Below are positions 15,601 through 24,043 of a stretch of DNA of 49,744 nt, piece after piece. The notes under the pieces are model-generated. The model made no database searches, was not told the DNA's origin, and saw nothing but the letters and a program-made list of their open reading frames with translations. The position numbers were made by a program, and so were the translations under genes. The stretch's first letter is position 1, and each line of letters opens with the position of its first letter. Source of the DNA: Coriobacteriia bacterium (GTDB lineage: Bacteria; Actinomycetota; Coriobacteriia; WRKU01); assembly GCA_009777935.1 (NCBI GenBank), contig WRKU01000010.1:1-49744 (forward strand), in the 5' to 3' direction.

Positions 15601-16279
15601 GAGAGTTATCACGACACTTGCTTTGTGTGTACTGCTTGCGGGGGCACTCGTTGCCTCCGCTGGCCTTGCCGGTGCTGCCGAGGAGCAGGCTCTTCAGGCC
15701 GTACCCTCCTACGTCAACCCTCTCACGGGCGAGATTGAGGACGCCGGCAACAACGTGGGGCTCGGCCAAGGCATGACCGAAAACCTCATCATGAAGACAC
15801 CGGCAACGCTACTCATCGATAACGAAGGCAGCGTCTTCATTACCTTCCGGGTGGGGCTCGTCGCCGAGTCGAGAGACTTCGCCATCGAACTCCTTGACGC
15901 ACAGGGCAGGGCCGTTGAGGCGATTCCGTACCGTATCGTCGCCGAGCAGCCCGACGACAACACGCAAGACCTCCAGATAAAGGTGCCGAGCAAAGACGCC
16001 GTTCTGCGCGTGTCGCTCATCTCGATCCCGATGGGGCGTGAGGTCGTCGGCTTCGTCCACTTTGCCCCCGAAGGGGAAGCTGTCGCCGTTCCGCTGGCCG
16101 AAGAAGAGGTCGATGACGAGGCTATTTCTATCTTTGAAAACGCCAACAACGACGAAGTCGCGGGGGTCAGCGACGAAGCGCGCGGGCCGCTCCTCATCTT
16201 CCTGGGCGTTGCCGGCGGTCTTTTGCTCGTTATCGGCGTCGTTGTGGGTATTACGTACTTTCTCAAGAGAAAAAAGTGA
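15572..16279 (+). CDS. Shp-like membrane-anchored heme-binding protein
   Basis: A 235-residue protein with a signal peptide (about 1-36), an extracellular domain and a C-terminal membrane anchor (about 207-231, ending KRKK). The domain resembles the streptococcal Shp family, which relays heme to a lipoprotein. MTENLIMKTPATL, VFITFRVGL and IPMGREVVGFVHF follow the family pattern, and Shp uses two methionines as heme ligands. M68 or M74 together with M154 are the candidates here. GTG 15572 follows GAGGGG and overlaps the NEAT gene by 29 bases. The acidic linker before the anchor probably spans the wall. Confidence 0.72.
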   Translation: MRLQNFSLDKRVITTLALCVLLAGALVASAGLAGAAEEQALQAVPSYVNPLTGEIEDAGNNVGLGQGMTENLIMKTPATLLIDNEGSVFITFRVGLVAESRDFAIELLDAQGRAVEAIPYRIVAEQPDDNTQDLQIKVPSKDAVLRVSLISIPMGREVVGFVHFAPEGEAVAVPLAEEEVDDEAISIFENANNDEVAGVSDEARGPLLIFLGVAGGLLLVIGVVVGITYFLKRKK

Positions 16280-17169
16280 AGGTTCGGGGTACGTTGATCG
16301 TCGCCATACTGTGTGCGGCGGCCTTCATGACGACGGGCTGCGTAGACCAATATCCTGAGGGCAGAGGCGGTCCCAAAATCATTACCGGTACCGAGCAAGT
16401 CGTCGCTACCTCGCGCGCCGTTGCCGAGATTATGGCGCGCCTCGACGTCGATGTCATTGGTGTCCCGCAGAGCGAGCTTGAAGCCTCTGACCGTTTTGCG
16501 AAAGCCGCCAACGTAGGCGCCTCGATGAATCCCGACATGGAAATTATCCGCTCCCTGCAGCCCGATTGGGTCTTTGCGCCCAAGACGCTTGAGAGCAGTC
16601 TGCAGCCACGTTTCGAGGCGGCGCGCATCGACGTAGCGTTTCTCAACCTACGGAGCATCGACCATATGTATGCCTCAATCGCCGAGCTCGGGCCGTTGCT
16701 GGCGCGCGAAGAGGAAACGCAAGCGCTGCTCGACGAGTACGAAGCGTTTCGGGCACAGTATCGAGAAGGGGTCGCCTTCGACACACCGCCTCGGGTGCTG
16801 ATTCTGATGGGGCTGCCCGGCTCCTACCTCGTTGCGACGGAGAACTCGTATATTGGATCGCTCGTGGCGATGACCGGCGCTGCCAACGTCTATGAGGACG
16901 AGGCCGCCGAGTTTATCTCGGTCAATACCGAAGATATGCTCTCCAGACAGCCGGATATCATCTTGCGTGCGGCGCATGCGCTTCCGCAGGATGTGCTCGA
17001 TATGTTCGACGAAGAGTTTCGGGAGAACGATATCTGGCGCCACTTCGATGCGGTGAAGGCCGGCCATGTCTTCGACCTCCCGTACACGGAGTTTGGCATG
17101 AGCGCGACGTTCGAGTATCCGCAAGCTTTGAGGACGTTACGTGAAATCTATCAAGAGGTGCTACGATAG
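16276..17169 (+). CDS. isdE: Heme ABC transporter substrate-binding lipoprotein (IsdE-like)
   Basis: A 297-residue TroA-fold binding protein. The signal peptide ends in the lipobox FMTTGC (Cys 22 lipidated). The wording follows the IsdE group: IGVPQSELEAS, GASMNPDMEIIRSLQPDWV, FLNLRSIDHMYASI, and HFDAVKAGHVFDLP near the end. S. aureus IsdE holds heme by one Met and one His. The methionine of SMNPD and the histidine of GHVFD are in matching regions. GTG 16276 overlaps the Shp-like stop by four bases. It delivers heme to the permease/ATPase encoded at 11015-12911. Confidence 0.82.
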   Translation: MKVRGTLIVAILCAAAFMTTGCVDQYPEGRGGPKIITGTEQVVATSRAVAEIMARLDVDVIGVPQSELEASDRFAKAANVGASMNPDMEIIRSLQPDWVFAPKTLESSLQPRFEAARIDVAFLNLRSIDHMYASIAELGPLLAREEETQALLDEYEAFRAQYREGVAFDTPPRVLILMGLPGSYLVATENSYIGSLVAMTGAANVYEDEAAEFISVNTEDMLSRQPDIILRAAHALPQDVLDMFDEEFRENDIWRHFDAVKAGHVFDLPYTEFGMSATFEYPQALRTLREIYQEVLR

Positions 17170-17204
17170 CGGTACGATTAAAGGTACGACCCAAAGGAGT
17201 CAGC

Positions 17205-18461
17205 ATGTCAGCTAACACGCCAAAGCCAAAGCCCCTACACATCGCGTTTGTGTCGAACTTTCTGACGCATCATCAGACGCCGATGAGCGACTATCTTGTC
17301 GCGCAGAAAGACGTTACGTATCACTTTATCGCGCTCGAGCCGATGTTGGCTGAGCGCAAAGCGCTCGGCTGGGACGAAGAGATAACGCAGCCATATCTCG
17401 TGCAGTATGAAGAGGGCGGGGTCGTTAACGATGCTGCCACTAAGATTATCGCTGAGTGCGACATTTTGATGGTGGGGCGTGCGCCGTTCGAGCTGTTCGC
17501 TAAGCGCATTGAGGCCGGCAAGCCAACGATCTACTATACCGACCACCTCCTCAAGAACGTGAAGGCGCACTTCGAGCTGCGTCGGACGGGGCGTCTGACG
17601 AACGAGTACCTCCGGCCCGGCATGTTGCCGAACACCTATCTGCTCGCTGCAAGCGGATTCGTGGCGGCCGAGATGAACGAACGTGGCGCTTTTATAGATC
17701 GTTCCTTCAAGTGGGGATATTTCCCGGAGACTCACCATAGGCCGCCACTCGACGAGCTTATTGCCGGAAAGCCGACGGGCGCAGCTTCGAGCCGCTCCGA
17801 CACCGACGGGCCGCTTGAGATTGCGTGGGTTGCGCGTACGCTCGACTGGAAGCACCCTGAGATGGCGATCTTTATGGCGCGACGCCTCCGCGACAAGGGC
17901 TATCGCTTTAAGCTGCGTATGCTCGGCACGGGGCCTGAAGACGAGCGCATCGAGCGCATGATTGTGCGCTACGGTCTGGATACATGCGTGGATTTTGTGG
18001 GTGCCGTGCATGCATCTGACGTCAAAGACTACCTTAATGCGGCGAACATACTCATCTTTACGAGCGATCTTAACGAGGGTTGGGGTGCCGTCGTCAATGA
18101 GGCGATGAACGCGGCCTGTACCGTCGTTGCGAGTAACAAAGCTGGTGCCGTGCCGTATCTTATCGAGGACGATGTCAACGGGCTTGTCTTTCGCAGTGGC
18201 TCGGTCGACGGTCTGACGACGCACGTGATGCGCGCACTCGACGATGCCGCGTTACGTGAGCGTCTGGGGCGCGCGGCGTATGCTACCATCGTTGACGAGT
18301 GGAACCCCGAGGTTGCCGCCGCGCGCCTGCTCGCGCTTTGTCGCGCTATCGCCGCGGGTACCGACCCGGCCGGCGCGACCGGTCAGACCGCCACCGACCC
18401 CGCCGACCGAACCGCCACCGACCTCCCGTATTACGCTTCCGGCCCGGTGAGCCCCGCGTAA
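17205..18461 (+). CDS. Glycosyltransferase family 4-like
   Basis: A 418-residue cytoplasmic GT-B glycosyltransferase. The C-terminal half has LEIAWVARTLDWKHPEMAI, RMLGTGPEDERIERM, and NILIFTSDLNEGWGAVVNEAMN, the E-x7-E nucleotide-sugar motif of family 4, then VVASNKAGAVPYLIEDDVNGLVF. The N-terminal half (FVSNFLTHHQTPMSDYL) is typical for acceptor domains. The last 45 residues are Thr/Ala/Asp-rich with short repeats (TATDPADRTATD) and look like an unstructured tail. AAGGAG lies before ATG 17205. Sugar and acceptor are unknown, and no polysaccharide cluster surrounds it. Confidence 0.88.
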   Translation: MSANTPKPKPLHIAFVSNFLTHHQTPMSDYLVAQKDVTYHFIALEPMLAERKALGWDEEITQPYLVQYEEGGVVNDAATKIIAECDILMVGRAPFELFAKRIEAGKPTIYYTDHLLKNVKAHFELRRTGRLTNEYLRPGMLPNTYLLAASGFVAAEMNERGAFIDRSFKWGYFPETHHRPPLDELIAGKPTGAASSRSDTDGPLEIAWVARTLDWKHPEMAIFMARRLRDKGYRFKLRMLGTGPEDERIERMIVRYGLDTCVDFVGAVHASDVKDYLNAANILIFTSDLNEGWGAVVNEAMNAACTVVASNKAGAVPYLIEDDVNGLVFRSGSVDGLTTHVMRALDDAALRERLGRAAYATIVDEWNPEVAAARLLALCRAIAAGTDPAGATGQTATDPADRTATDLPYYASGPVSPA

Positions 18462-18498
18462 GAGGGGTTGCGTAAGCGACATCGCTCAAAACGAAACT

Positions 18499-18527
18499 TT
18501 GCGCAAATCGTTCGTGTGCCCTATAAT
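18499..18527 (+). promoter_or_regulatory. Promoter of tRNA-Thr
   Basis: TTGCGC (18499-18504) and TATAAT (18522-18527) are separated by 17 bases. The mature tRNA starts 27 bases after the -10 box. Confidence 0.8.
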
Positions 18528-18553
18528 GACCTTCGCTGCAAAATGCGGTAAAA

Positions 18554-18629
18554 GCCGACGTAGCTCAGCTGGTAGAGCACATCACTCGTAATGATGGGGT
18601 CAGGGGTTCAAATCCCCTCGTCGGCTCCA
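18554..18629 (+). tRNA. tRNA-Thr (anticodon CGT)
   Basis: A complete 76-base cloverleaf. The acceptor arm GCCGACG pairs with CGTCGGC, the D-arm is GCTCAGCTGGTAGAGC, the anticodon stem CATCA/TGATG encloses loop CTCGTAA (anticodon CGT, reads ACG), and the T-arm is GGGGTTCAAATCCCC. The CCA end is encoded. Confidence 0.97.
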
Positions 18630-18654
18630 CGCGCACACGAGGACGTGTTGCAGA

Positions 18655-18683
18655 TAGTAATACTATTTGCTAAAGTAATACTA
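18655..18683. promoter_or_regulatory. Repeated half-sites over the AbrB antitoxin start
   Basis: TAGTAATACTA (18655-18665) is itself palindromic, and AGTAATACTA recurs at 18674-18683, ending on the A of the start codon. No ribosome site is visible between. Two sites 18 bases apart suit an AbrB-type autorepressor. Confidence 0.55.
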
Positions 18684-18940
18684 TGACGCAATATACTACC
18701 ATAACGAGTAAGGGTCAATTAACGATCCCCGTCTCATTTCGCCAAGAACTCGGTTTGAAGCCAGGAAGGAAAATCGCGGTCAGCTTGACTGCCGGGGTTA
18801 TCACAATTCGTGAGCAAACCGCACTCGATACCTTACGCCCTCAACTTCACGAACAGATGCAGAAAAAGGGAACGCTTGAGACCTCAGCAGAGAGCGGTGC
18901 TGGGTTTACAGCCCACGTGAAAGAGAAATATGCCGGCTAG
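18683..18940 (+). CDS. AbrB/SpoVT-type antitoxin
   Basis: An 85-residue protein with the swapped-hairpin AbrB fold at the start (TTITSKGQLTIPVSFRQELGLKPGRKIAVSL), the DNA-binding half of VapB-like antitoxins. The C-terminal 35 residues would bind the toxin. Its last 11 bases overlap the start of the PIN gene. The ATG sits within the repeated AGTAATACTA sites, so translation may be from a leaderless or very short leader mRNA. Confidence 0.9.
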   Translation: MTQYTTITSKGQLTIPVSFRQELGLKPGRKIAVSLTAGVITIREQTALDTLRPQLHEQMQKKGTLETSAESGAGFTAHVKEKYAG

Positions 18941-19340
18941 CCTTGACACGAATTGTCTTTTGCGATGGGTACTCATGGATGTGCCCTCACAAGCCCTCTC
19001 AATTCAAAGACTTATCGATTCGGGTAAGCCCTACGAAGTGTATGATGCAGCGTTAATCGAGATGATTTTCGTATTAGAGAAGGTAAAAGAAATCGAACGT
19101 CCTCTCATACACCAGGTGATTCAGGCGATTTTTTCCGAGCCGGGATTGCGTTGCGATAGAGAATTGTTTGAGCTTGCTTTTGTCGGCTATCTCGAACACA
19201 AGAGTCTTTCGTTCATGGATTGCTATCTCGTGGCGAAGGCAACGATGAGGGAAGGTCTCCCGCTTCTCACGTTTGACAAGGCGTTGTCGAACAAGTTGCC
19301 GATGCAGGTCTCGCTTGTCCCTAAAGACGCACTTCCATAA
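18930..19340 (+). CDS. PIN-domain toxin (VapC-like)
   Basis: A 136-residue PIN domain with the first acidic site in SLDTNCLLRWVL (D6), a mid acidic residue in LIEMIFVLEK, and later sites in SFMDCYLVAKA and LLTFDKALSNK. This is the order of VapC RNases. It overlaps the AbrB-type antitoxin gene by 11 bases. It is not closely similar to the PIN protein at 13292, which pairs with a different antitoxin class. Confidence 0.9.
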   Translation: MPASLDTNCLLRWVLMDVPSQALSIQRLIDSGKPYEVYDAALIEMIFVLEKVKEIERPLIHQVIQAIFSEPGLRCDRELFELAFVGYLEHKSLSFMDCYLVAKATMREGLPLLTFDKALSNKLPMQVSLVPKDALP

Positions 19341-19349
19341 ATAGGGCAC

Positions 19350-19784
19350 ATGTTGTTTCTTGTGCCGCTCATAGGAGTGCTCGTCACTATTGCTATCGTA
19401 GACGCACGCACGCATACTATTCCTGACATGCTGTGGATTGTCGTCGCTCTTCTCGGCATCGCACGCGTTATTGCCGGCCAGCTCACGTGGCAGGATGCCG
19501 TGCTTGGCGCGTTCATCGTCAGCGTTCCGCTATTCGCCATCGCGTATTTTACCGATGGCTTTGGTGGCGGTGATATCAAGCTCATGTTTGCAGCCGGTAT
19601 CTATCTTGGCGCAACGATCGTCGTTCTTGCGTTTGCGCTCGGTACGGTGTTGGCGGCATTCGTAGGGATTGTGCTCTTGCTCGCTCGCCGCACGACCCGA
19701 AAGAGCGCAATCGCTTTTGGCCCGTATCTCGCAATCGGCATTGCCGTAATGGCCACGCTTGACACGTTTGCACTAATTCTGTAA
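19350..19784 (+). CDS. A24-type prepilin peptidase (peptidase-only form)
   Basis: A 144-residue membrane aspartyl peptidase with about four to five hydrophobic segments. The two catalytic aspartates are in IVDARTHTIPD and in GGGDIKLMFAAG (the GxGD motif). It lacks the N-terminal cytosolic methylase domain of PilD, like CpaA/TadV enzymes. It would cleave the leader of type IV or Tad-type pilins. No pilus genes lie nearby. It starts nine bases after the PIN toxin stop; the nuo operon follows. Confidence 0.87.
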   Translation: MLFLVPLIGVLVTIAIVDARTHTIPDMLWIVVALLGIARVIAGQLTWQDAVLGAFIVSVPLFAIAYFTDGFGGGDIKLMFAAGIYLGATIVVLAFALGTVLAAFVGIVLLLARRTTRKSAIAFGPYLAIGIAVMATLDTFALIL

Positions 19785-19788
19785 AAAC

Positions 19789-19819
19789 TTTACACAATAT
19801 ATAGATTATTTGCGATAAT
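19789..19819 (+). promoter_or_regulatory. Probable promoter of the nuo operon
   Basis: TTTACA (19789-19794) and TGCGATAAT (19811-19819, an extended -10 with TG one base before GATAAT) are 19 bases apart. It lies in the only gap between the peptidase stop and nuoA. The long spacer is partly offset by the extended -10. Confidence 0.5.
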
Positions 19820-19836
19820 AAGGCAATCAAGTTCAC

Positions 19837-20235
19837 GTGCAGATGCGCGCGAGTGCGATTAAGGGGCTGATGTTTGGCATGTTCGAGCAGGTTGTCATTG
19901 CGATGTTCGTCATCGTTGGAGCGGCGTTTGCCTGCATCGGTCTCGGCGCGTCATGGCTCCTCTCGCCAACCAATCCTACCGAAGGCAAAGGGGTCACCTT
20001 CGAGTCCGGCGTCGAGCCTATCGGCGACCCATGGATTCGCTTTAAGCCCGGCTATTTCATGTACGCTATCCTTTTCGTCATCTTCGATATCGAGGTTGCC
20101 TTTATTTTCCCGTGGGCCGTCGCACTCGGCACACTTTTGGGCTGGTTCGAGGTCACCGCGATGATCGTTTTCGTTGCGATTATTCTCGTGGGACTTGCGT
20201 ACGAATATAAGGAAGGAGTGCTCGGGTGGCATTAG
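19837..20235 (+). CDS. nuoA: NADH-quinone oxidoreductase subunit A
   Basis: A small membrane subunit (132 residues from GTG 19837) with three hydrophobic helices. The hallmark GDPWIRFKPGYFMYAILFVIFDIEVAFIFPWA is present in consecutive pieces, including the conserved acidic residue on helix 2. The start is unclear: GTG 19837, ATG 19843 and ATG 19870 are in frame, and AAGGGG sits only 3 bases before the last one. It heads an 11-gene operon and overlaps nuoB by ten bases. Confidence 0.93.
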   Translation: MQMRASAIKGLMFGMFEQVVIAMFVIVGAAFACIGLGASWLLSPTNPTEGKGVTFESGVEPIGDPWIRFKPGYFMYAILFVIFDIEVAFIFPWAVALGTLLGWFEVTAMIVFVAIILVGLAYEYKEGVLGWH

Positions 20236-20732
20236 ACCGACACACGGGCGAAAACTCACTTCTGTTCATTAAATCCGAGCAGCTCTTTGACTGGGCGCGC
20301 GCCCATTCGCTCTGGTACCTTGCGTTTGGTATTGCGTGCTGCTCGCTTGAGGGCCTTATCGGGGCAAGCGGTCCACGCTTCGACTTCGATCGCATGGGCG
20401 TGTTCTTTCGCGGCGTGCCACGTCAGGCCGATGTCATGCTCGTCGCCGGCACCGTCAACTATAAGATGGCCGAGGTGGTCGAGCGTCTCTATAACCAGAT
20501 GCCCGAGCCACGCTACGTCGTTTCAATCGGCGCGTGCGCGAACACCGGTGGGCCGTTTCGTGAGTACCCGAACGTCTATCTTGGCGTTGATGAGATAATC
20601 CCTGTTGATGTCTATATTCCCGGCTGCCCGCCGCGTCCCGAAAGCGTCCAGTACGCATTTCTGCAGCTGCGTGAGAAGATCTATGCGCAGACGCCGGAGC
20701 GCCTGAAGGAGCGCGAAAATGCCCGCCGTTAA
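20226..20732 (+). CDS. nuoB: NADH-quinone oxidoreductase subunit B
   Basis: A 168-residue peripheral-arm subunit that holds the terminal [4Fe-4S] cluster N2 next to the quinone. The ligands are visible: adjacent cysteines in GIACCSLEG, one in SIGACANTGG and one in IPGCPPRPE. MGVFFRGVPRQADVMLVAGTV is the family core. It starts with GTG inside the end of nuoA after AAGGAG, and overlaps nuoC by 14 bases. Confidence 0.95.
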   Translation: MALDRHTGENSLLFIKSEQLFDWARAHSLWYLAFGIACCSLEGLIGASGPRFDFDRMGVFFRGVPRQADVMLVAGTVNYKMAEVVERLYNQMPEPRYVVSIGACANTGGPFREYPNVYLGVDEIIPVDVYIPGCPPRPESVQYAFLQLREKIYAQTPERLKERENARR

Positions 20733-21279
20733 CGCGCCCGTGACCTCACCGCTCAAGCTCGATGCGATTGGTCTGCGTGGCATTCTTGCCAGTGCCGGCG
20801 CAAGCTTTATCTCGTGCGTTGACGAGGGCAAGCTCGGCACCGTCATACGCGTCCACGCTACCGAGCGCGACACCGTCATTGCGGCACTTCGTGACGGCGA
20901 GACGGCCTTTACCCAGATGATTGACCTCTTTGGCGCTGACCTCGAGGCCTGTGAAGCGGTCGAAGCTGACGAGGAAAAAGGCATCGAAGCACAGCCTGCC
21001 CAGCCCGGCTGTGTTGAGGTCACGTACTTCCTACGCTCGATGAAGTATGATTACGACGTGCGCGTTAAGATGCAGCTTGCCTACCAGGCAGACTACCATT
21101 CGGTCATCGACTTTTTCTTGAGCGCGCTTCTCTCCGAACGCGAGCTCTGTGAGATGTTTGGGCTCACGCTGCTCGATCATCCGAATCCGAAGCGTCTCGT
21201 GACAAACAAGAACTACCCGACGCCGTTGCTCAAGACGACCCCGATTCGCAGCAAGGAGGTCGTGTGGACACGCAGCTAG
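20719..21279 (+). CDS. nuoC: NADH-quinone oxidoreductase subunit C
   Basis: A 186-residue 30-kDa-type subunit that packs against NuoD and NuoB in the peripheral arm. It has SERELCEMFGLTLLDHPNPKRL, the conserved family element, followed by a short tail. It is separate from NuoD, whereas the two are fused in E. coli. A short acidic insert (EADEEKGIEAQPAQPG, residues about 82-97) is not conserved. ATG 20719 lies within nuoB and its end overlaps nuoD by 16 bases. Confidence 0.92.
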   Translation: MPAVNAPVTSPLKLDAIGLRGILASAGASFISCVDEGKLGTVIRVHATERDTVIAALRDGETAFTQMIDLFGADLEACEAVEADEEKGIEAQPAQPGCVEVTYFLRSMKYDYDVRVKMQLAYQADYHSVIDFFLSALLSERELCEMFGLTLLDHPNPKRLVTNKNYPTPLLKTTPIRSKEVVWTRS

Positions 21280-22493
21280 CGCCCGGCCTCGAACGATTCG
21301 ATGGCTACGACCTGCAGGGATGGCTCTCACCCGAGCCGCCCGAGGGCATCGTCGTGCCACGCAATCTGCGCCGTCAATCGGATAGTCCGCACGAGCTTCC
21401 CGCCGACCACTTCCTCCTCAACCTCGGCCCCTCGCATCCTTCGACGCACGGCGCCTTGCGCTGTATTCTCGAGCTTAACGGCGAGACGGTCATGAGCAGC
21501 GAGGCTCACGTTGGTTATCTCCATCGTGGTATCGAAAAACTTGCTGAGCATCGCCGTTACAGCGCGCTTGCGACCTTGATGGACCGTGGTGATTACGCTG
21601 CCAGTATTATGGGCGAATGGGCGATGGTGCGTGCGGTCGAGACGCTCGGCGAGATCGAGGTACCGGCACGTGCCGAGTGGATTCGCACCGCCGCCGCCGA
21701 AGTCTGTCGTCTCGCCAGCCACCTCGTTTGGTATGCGGCGCTCGGTGTCGATACCGGCGCGATGGGCGTCTTTCTCTACGCAATTCGTGACCGCGAGGAC
21801 TGTCTTGAGATACTCGAAGCACTGACCGGCCAGCGCATGATGTTTAACTATCTGCGCCCCGGCGGTGTCGCTGCCGACTGGTGCACCGAGGCCGATCTCA
21901 AGCTCCGGCGCTATCTCAAAAAGGCCGACGAGTATCTCGACGAGCACTGGGAAGCACTCATCGGCAGCGACCTGTTCCAGCAACGTGTGCAGGGCGTTGG
22001 CGTTGTGCCGCACGATATGGCACTCTCGTTTGCTGCGACTGGCTGGGTGGCGCGCGCGTCCGGTATCGATTGGGACCTGCGTCGTGATCGCCCGTACGGC
22101 TACTACGACAAACTCGACTTCGACGTACACACGATGACGGCCGGCGATGTATGGGCACGCACGATCGTGCGCTTCGACGAGATGAAGCAATCGGTACGCA
22201 TGCTTGAGCAACTCATCGAGATGGGTCCGCCCGAAGGTGAGCACATCGCAAAACTTCCGAAGGTGCTGCGCCTGCCGAAGGGCGAGGCATACGGGAGCGT
22301 TGAGGGCGCGCGAGGTGAACTCGGCGTCCATATATATAGTGAGGGTGGCGACATGCCGTATCGCATGCGCTATCGTCCGCCGATTCAGTATCACCTTGCG
22401 CTCGCTGACACAATTTTGCCTGGTCAGATGCTTGCCGACGCTATCGTAACGCTCGCTTCGTTCGACTTCTGCTTTGGGGAGGTTGATCGATGA
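21264..22493 (+). CDS. nuoD: NADH-quinone oxidoreductase subunit D
   Basis: The 409-residue 49-kDa-type subunit, related to [NiFe]-hydrogenase large subunits but without the metal cysteines. It forms the quinone cavity with NuoB. The histidine in NLGPSHPSTHGALR and the tyrosine in DRGDYAAS match the two quinone head-group residues known from Thermus and E. coli, so quinone reduction is expected. SEAHVGYLHRGIEKLAEHR and the C-terminal SFDFCFGEVDR are typical. GTG 21264 is preceded by AAGGAGG. The stop overlaps nuoH (ATGA). Confidence 0.95.
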   Translation: MDTQLAPGLERFDGYDLQGWLSPEPPEGIVVPRNLRRQSDSPHELPADHFLLNLGPSHPSTHGALRCILELNGETVMSSEAHVGYLHRGIEKLAEHRRYSALATLMDRGDYAASIMGEWAMVRAVETLGEIEVPARAEWIRTAAAEVCRLASHLVWYAALGVDTGAMGVFLYAIRDREDCLEILEALTGQRMMFNYLRPGGVAADWCTEADLKLRRYLKKADEYLDEHWEALIGSDLFQQRVQGVGVVPHDMALSFAATGWVARASGIDWDLRRDRPYGYYDKLDFDVHTMTAGDVWARTIVRFDEMKQSVRMLEQLIEMGPPEGEHIAKLPKVLRLPKGEAYGSVEGARGELGVHIYSEGGDMPYRMRYRPPIQYHLALADTILPGQMLADAIVTLASFDFCFGEVDR

Positions 22494-23509
22494 GCACCGA
22501 AACGATGAGTACCGTGGGCATGTGGTCAACGGCGTTCGTACACGTGTCGTGTATCCTCGCCATCATGATATTTAACGGCGGCATCACCATCTACATGCTG
22601 CGCAAAGTGCTCGGCCATCTACATCTGCGCCTTGGCCCGACCGAGCTCGGCCCGGCTGGTATCGCTCAGCTTATTCCCGACATCCTCAAGTTGCTCGTCA
22701 AAGAAGACCGGCACCCGAATCGTACCGACTACTGGCTCTACTGCCTCGCGCCGGCGATGGTCTTCATGCCGGTACTGGCGGCCTACGCGGCACTGCCGTT
22801 TTCCGAAACGCTTATCGCCGCCGACATCCACCTGGGTCTTTTGATGACGCTCGGCTTCGTCTCGCTCGTGCCGCTCGGCGTCTTTGCGGCCGGATACGCA
22901 AGCCGCAACAAGTACGCGCTCATTGGCGCGATGCGTGCCATCGGTGGCTCGATTAGCTACGAGATTCCGCTTATCTTGGCCTGTGTGGTGCCGGTTATGC
23001 TTGCCGGTTCGCTCAACCTGCGCGAAATCGTGTTGGCGCAACAGGCGTCGATCTGGTTCGTCATTCCGGCGCTGCCGAGCGCGATTATCTTCTTTATCTG
23101 CGCACTGATGGAGACCGGCCAGGTGCCGTTTGACATGGCCGAGTCCGAAAGCGAGCTCATCAGCGGCTTTTCGACCGAGTACTCGGCGATGCGCTTCGGT
23201 TTTATGTATCTGGCCGAGTTCTCAGGCAACTTCGTGATGGCTGCTATCATGGTCTCGCTTTTCCTGGGTGGCTGGACGTTGCCGTTTGTTCCCGATGCCA
23301 TTGCGGCACCGATTGCACCGGTCATCTTCGTAGCTAAATGCTACCTCATCATCTTCTGCTTTATGGTCGTGCGCGGCACGCTTTCGCGCTATCGTGTCGA
23401 CCAGTTCGCCGCGCTCGGCTTCAAGAAGCTTATACCGATTACACTTATCTGGACGCTCGTCTTTGCTATCGGCTTTAAGGTCTTCACAATGTGGGGAGGG
23501 GGCGCGTAG
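22490..23509 (+). CDS. nuoH: NADH-quinone oxidoreductase subunit H
   Basis: A 339-residue membrane subunit with about eight helices that forms the quinone entry and links the two arms. Visible family elements include GPTELGPAGIAQLIPDILKLL near the start, RAIGGSISYEIPL, and PFDMAESESELISGFSTEYSAMRF, the acidic loop with the key glutamates. It is coupled to nuoD by a four-base overlap. Confidence 0.95.
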   Translation: MSTETMSTVGMWSTAFVHVSCILAIMIFNGGITIYMLRKVLGHLHLRLGPTELGPAGIAQLIPDILKLLVKEDRHPNRTDYWLYCLAPAMVFMPVLAAYAALPFSETLIAADIHLGLLMTLGFVSLVPLGVFAAGYASRNKYALIGAMRAIGGSISYEIPLILACVVPVMLAGSLNLREIVLAQQASIWFVIPALPSAIIFFICALMETGQVPFDMAESESELISGFSTEYSAMRFGFMYLAEFSGNFVMAAIMVSLFLGGWTLPFVPDAIAAPIAPVIFVAKCYLIIFCFMVVRGTLSRYRVDQFAALGFKKLIPITLIWTLVFAIGFKVFTMWGGGA

Positions 23510-23512
23510 CAC

Positions 23513-24043
23513 ATGGCAGCGAACAAACACGATAGTTGGCACGATAACCAGGCCGCGTATCAACGTCGCCTCGCTGCGGCCGAAGCGCCCTATCGCCGCC
23601 GCTTTATCCCGTGGGGAATCTTTAGCGCGTTTCGTATCGCGTTTCGCAATCTCTTTCGGCCCAATATCGTCATCCAGTACCCGTGGCAAAAGTATGAGCT
23701 GCCCGAACGAGCACGCTGGGCCGTGCGTATGAAGTACGACGATGCCGGCAACCACAAGTGTCAGGCCTGCCTTATCTGCGAAAAGACCTGTCCGGACTAC
23801 ATCATCCGTATCGATGTCGAGGCCGGCGAAGATCGCTCAAAGTTCATCAAATCGTTCGAGTATCAGCAAGGAGCGTGCATGATGTGTGGCCTGTGTGTGG
23901 AGGCATGCCCGTTCGATGCGCTACGGGTCGATAACGACTACGAGCTCGCTCATATCGACGAGGCCGGGCTGACGATGCTGCTGCTTGAAGACACGCCGGC
24001 CGCGGCGCGTCCCGCACGTAAGGAGGGCGGAAGCGATGCTTAA
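23513..24043 (+). CDS. nuoI: NADH-quinone oxidoreductase subunit I
   Basis: A 176-residue peripheral-arm ferredoxin-like subunit with two [4Fe-4S] motifs, CQACLICEKTCP and CMMCGLCVEACP, carrying clusters N6a/N6b that feed N2. In complexes lacking NuoEFG this subunit and its neighbours are the likely docking place for external ferredoxin. It starts three bases after the nuoH stop. Its last bases overlap nuoJ. Confidence 0.95.
   Translation: MAANKHDSWHDNQAAYQRRLAAAEAPYRRRFIPWGIFSAFRIAFRNLFRPNIVIQYPWQKYELPERARWAVRMKYDDAGNHKCQACLICEKTCPDYIIRIDVEAGEDRSKFIKSFEYQQGACMMCGLCVEACPFDALRVDNDYELAHIDEAGLTMLLLEDTPAAARPARKEGGSDA

Noticed and set aside
13292-19340. Recent duplication of one toxin-antitoxin system
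   Set aside because: The two PIN proteins are dissimilar and pair with different antitoxin classes.
19350-19784. Part of a pilus assembly operon
   Set aside because: Only the A24 peptidase is present; no pilin, ATPase or secretin gene lies nearby.
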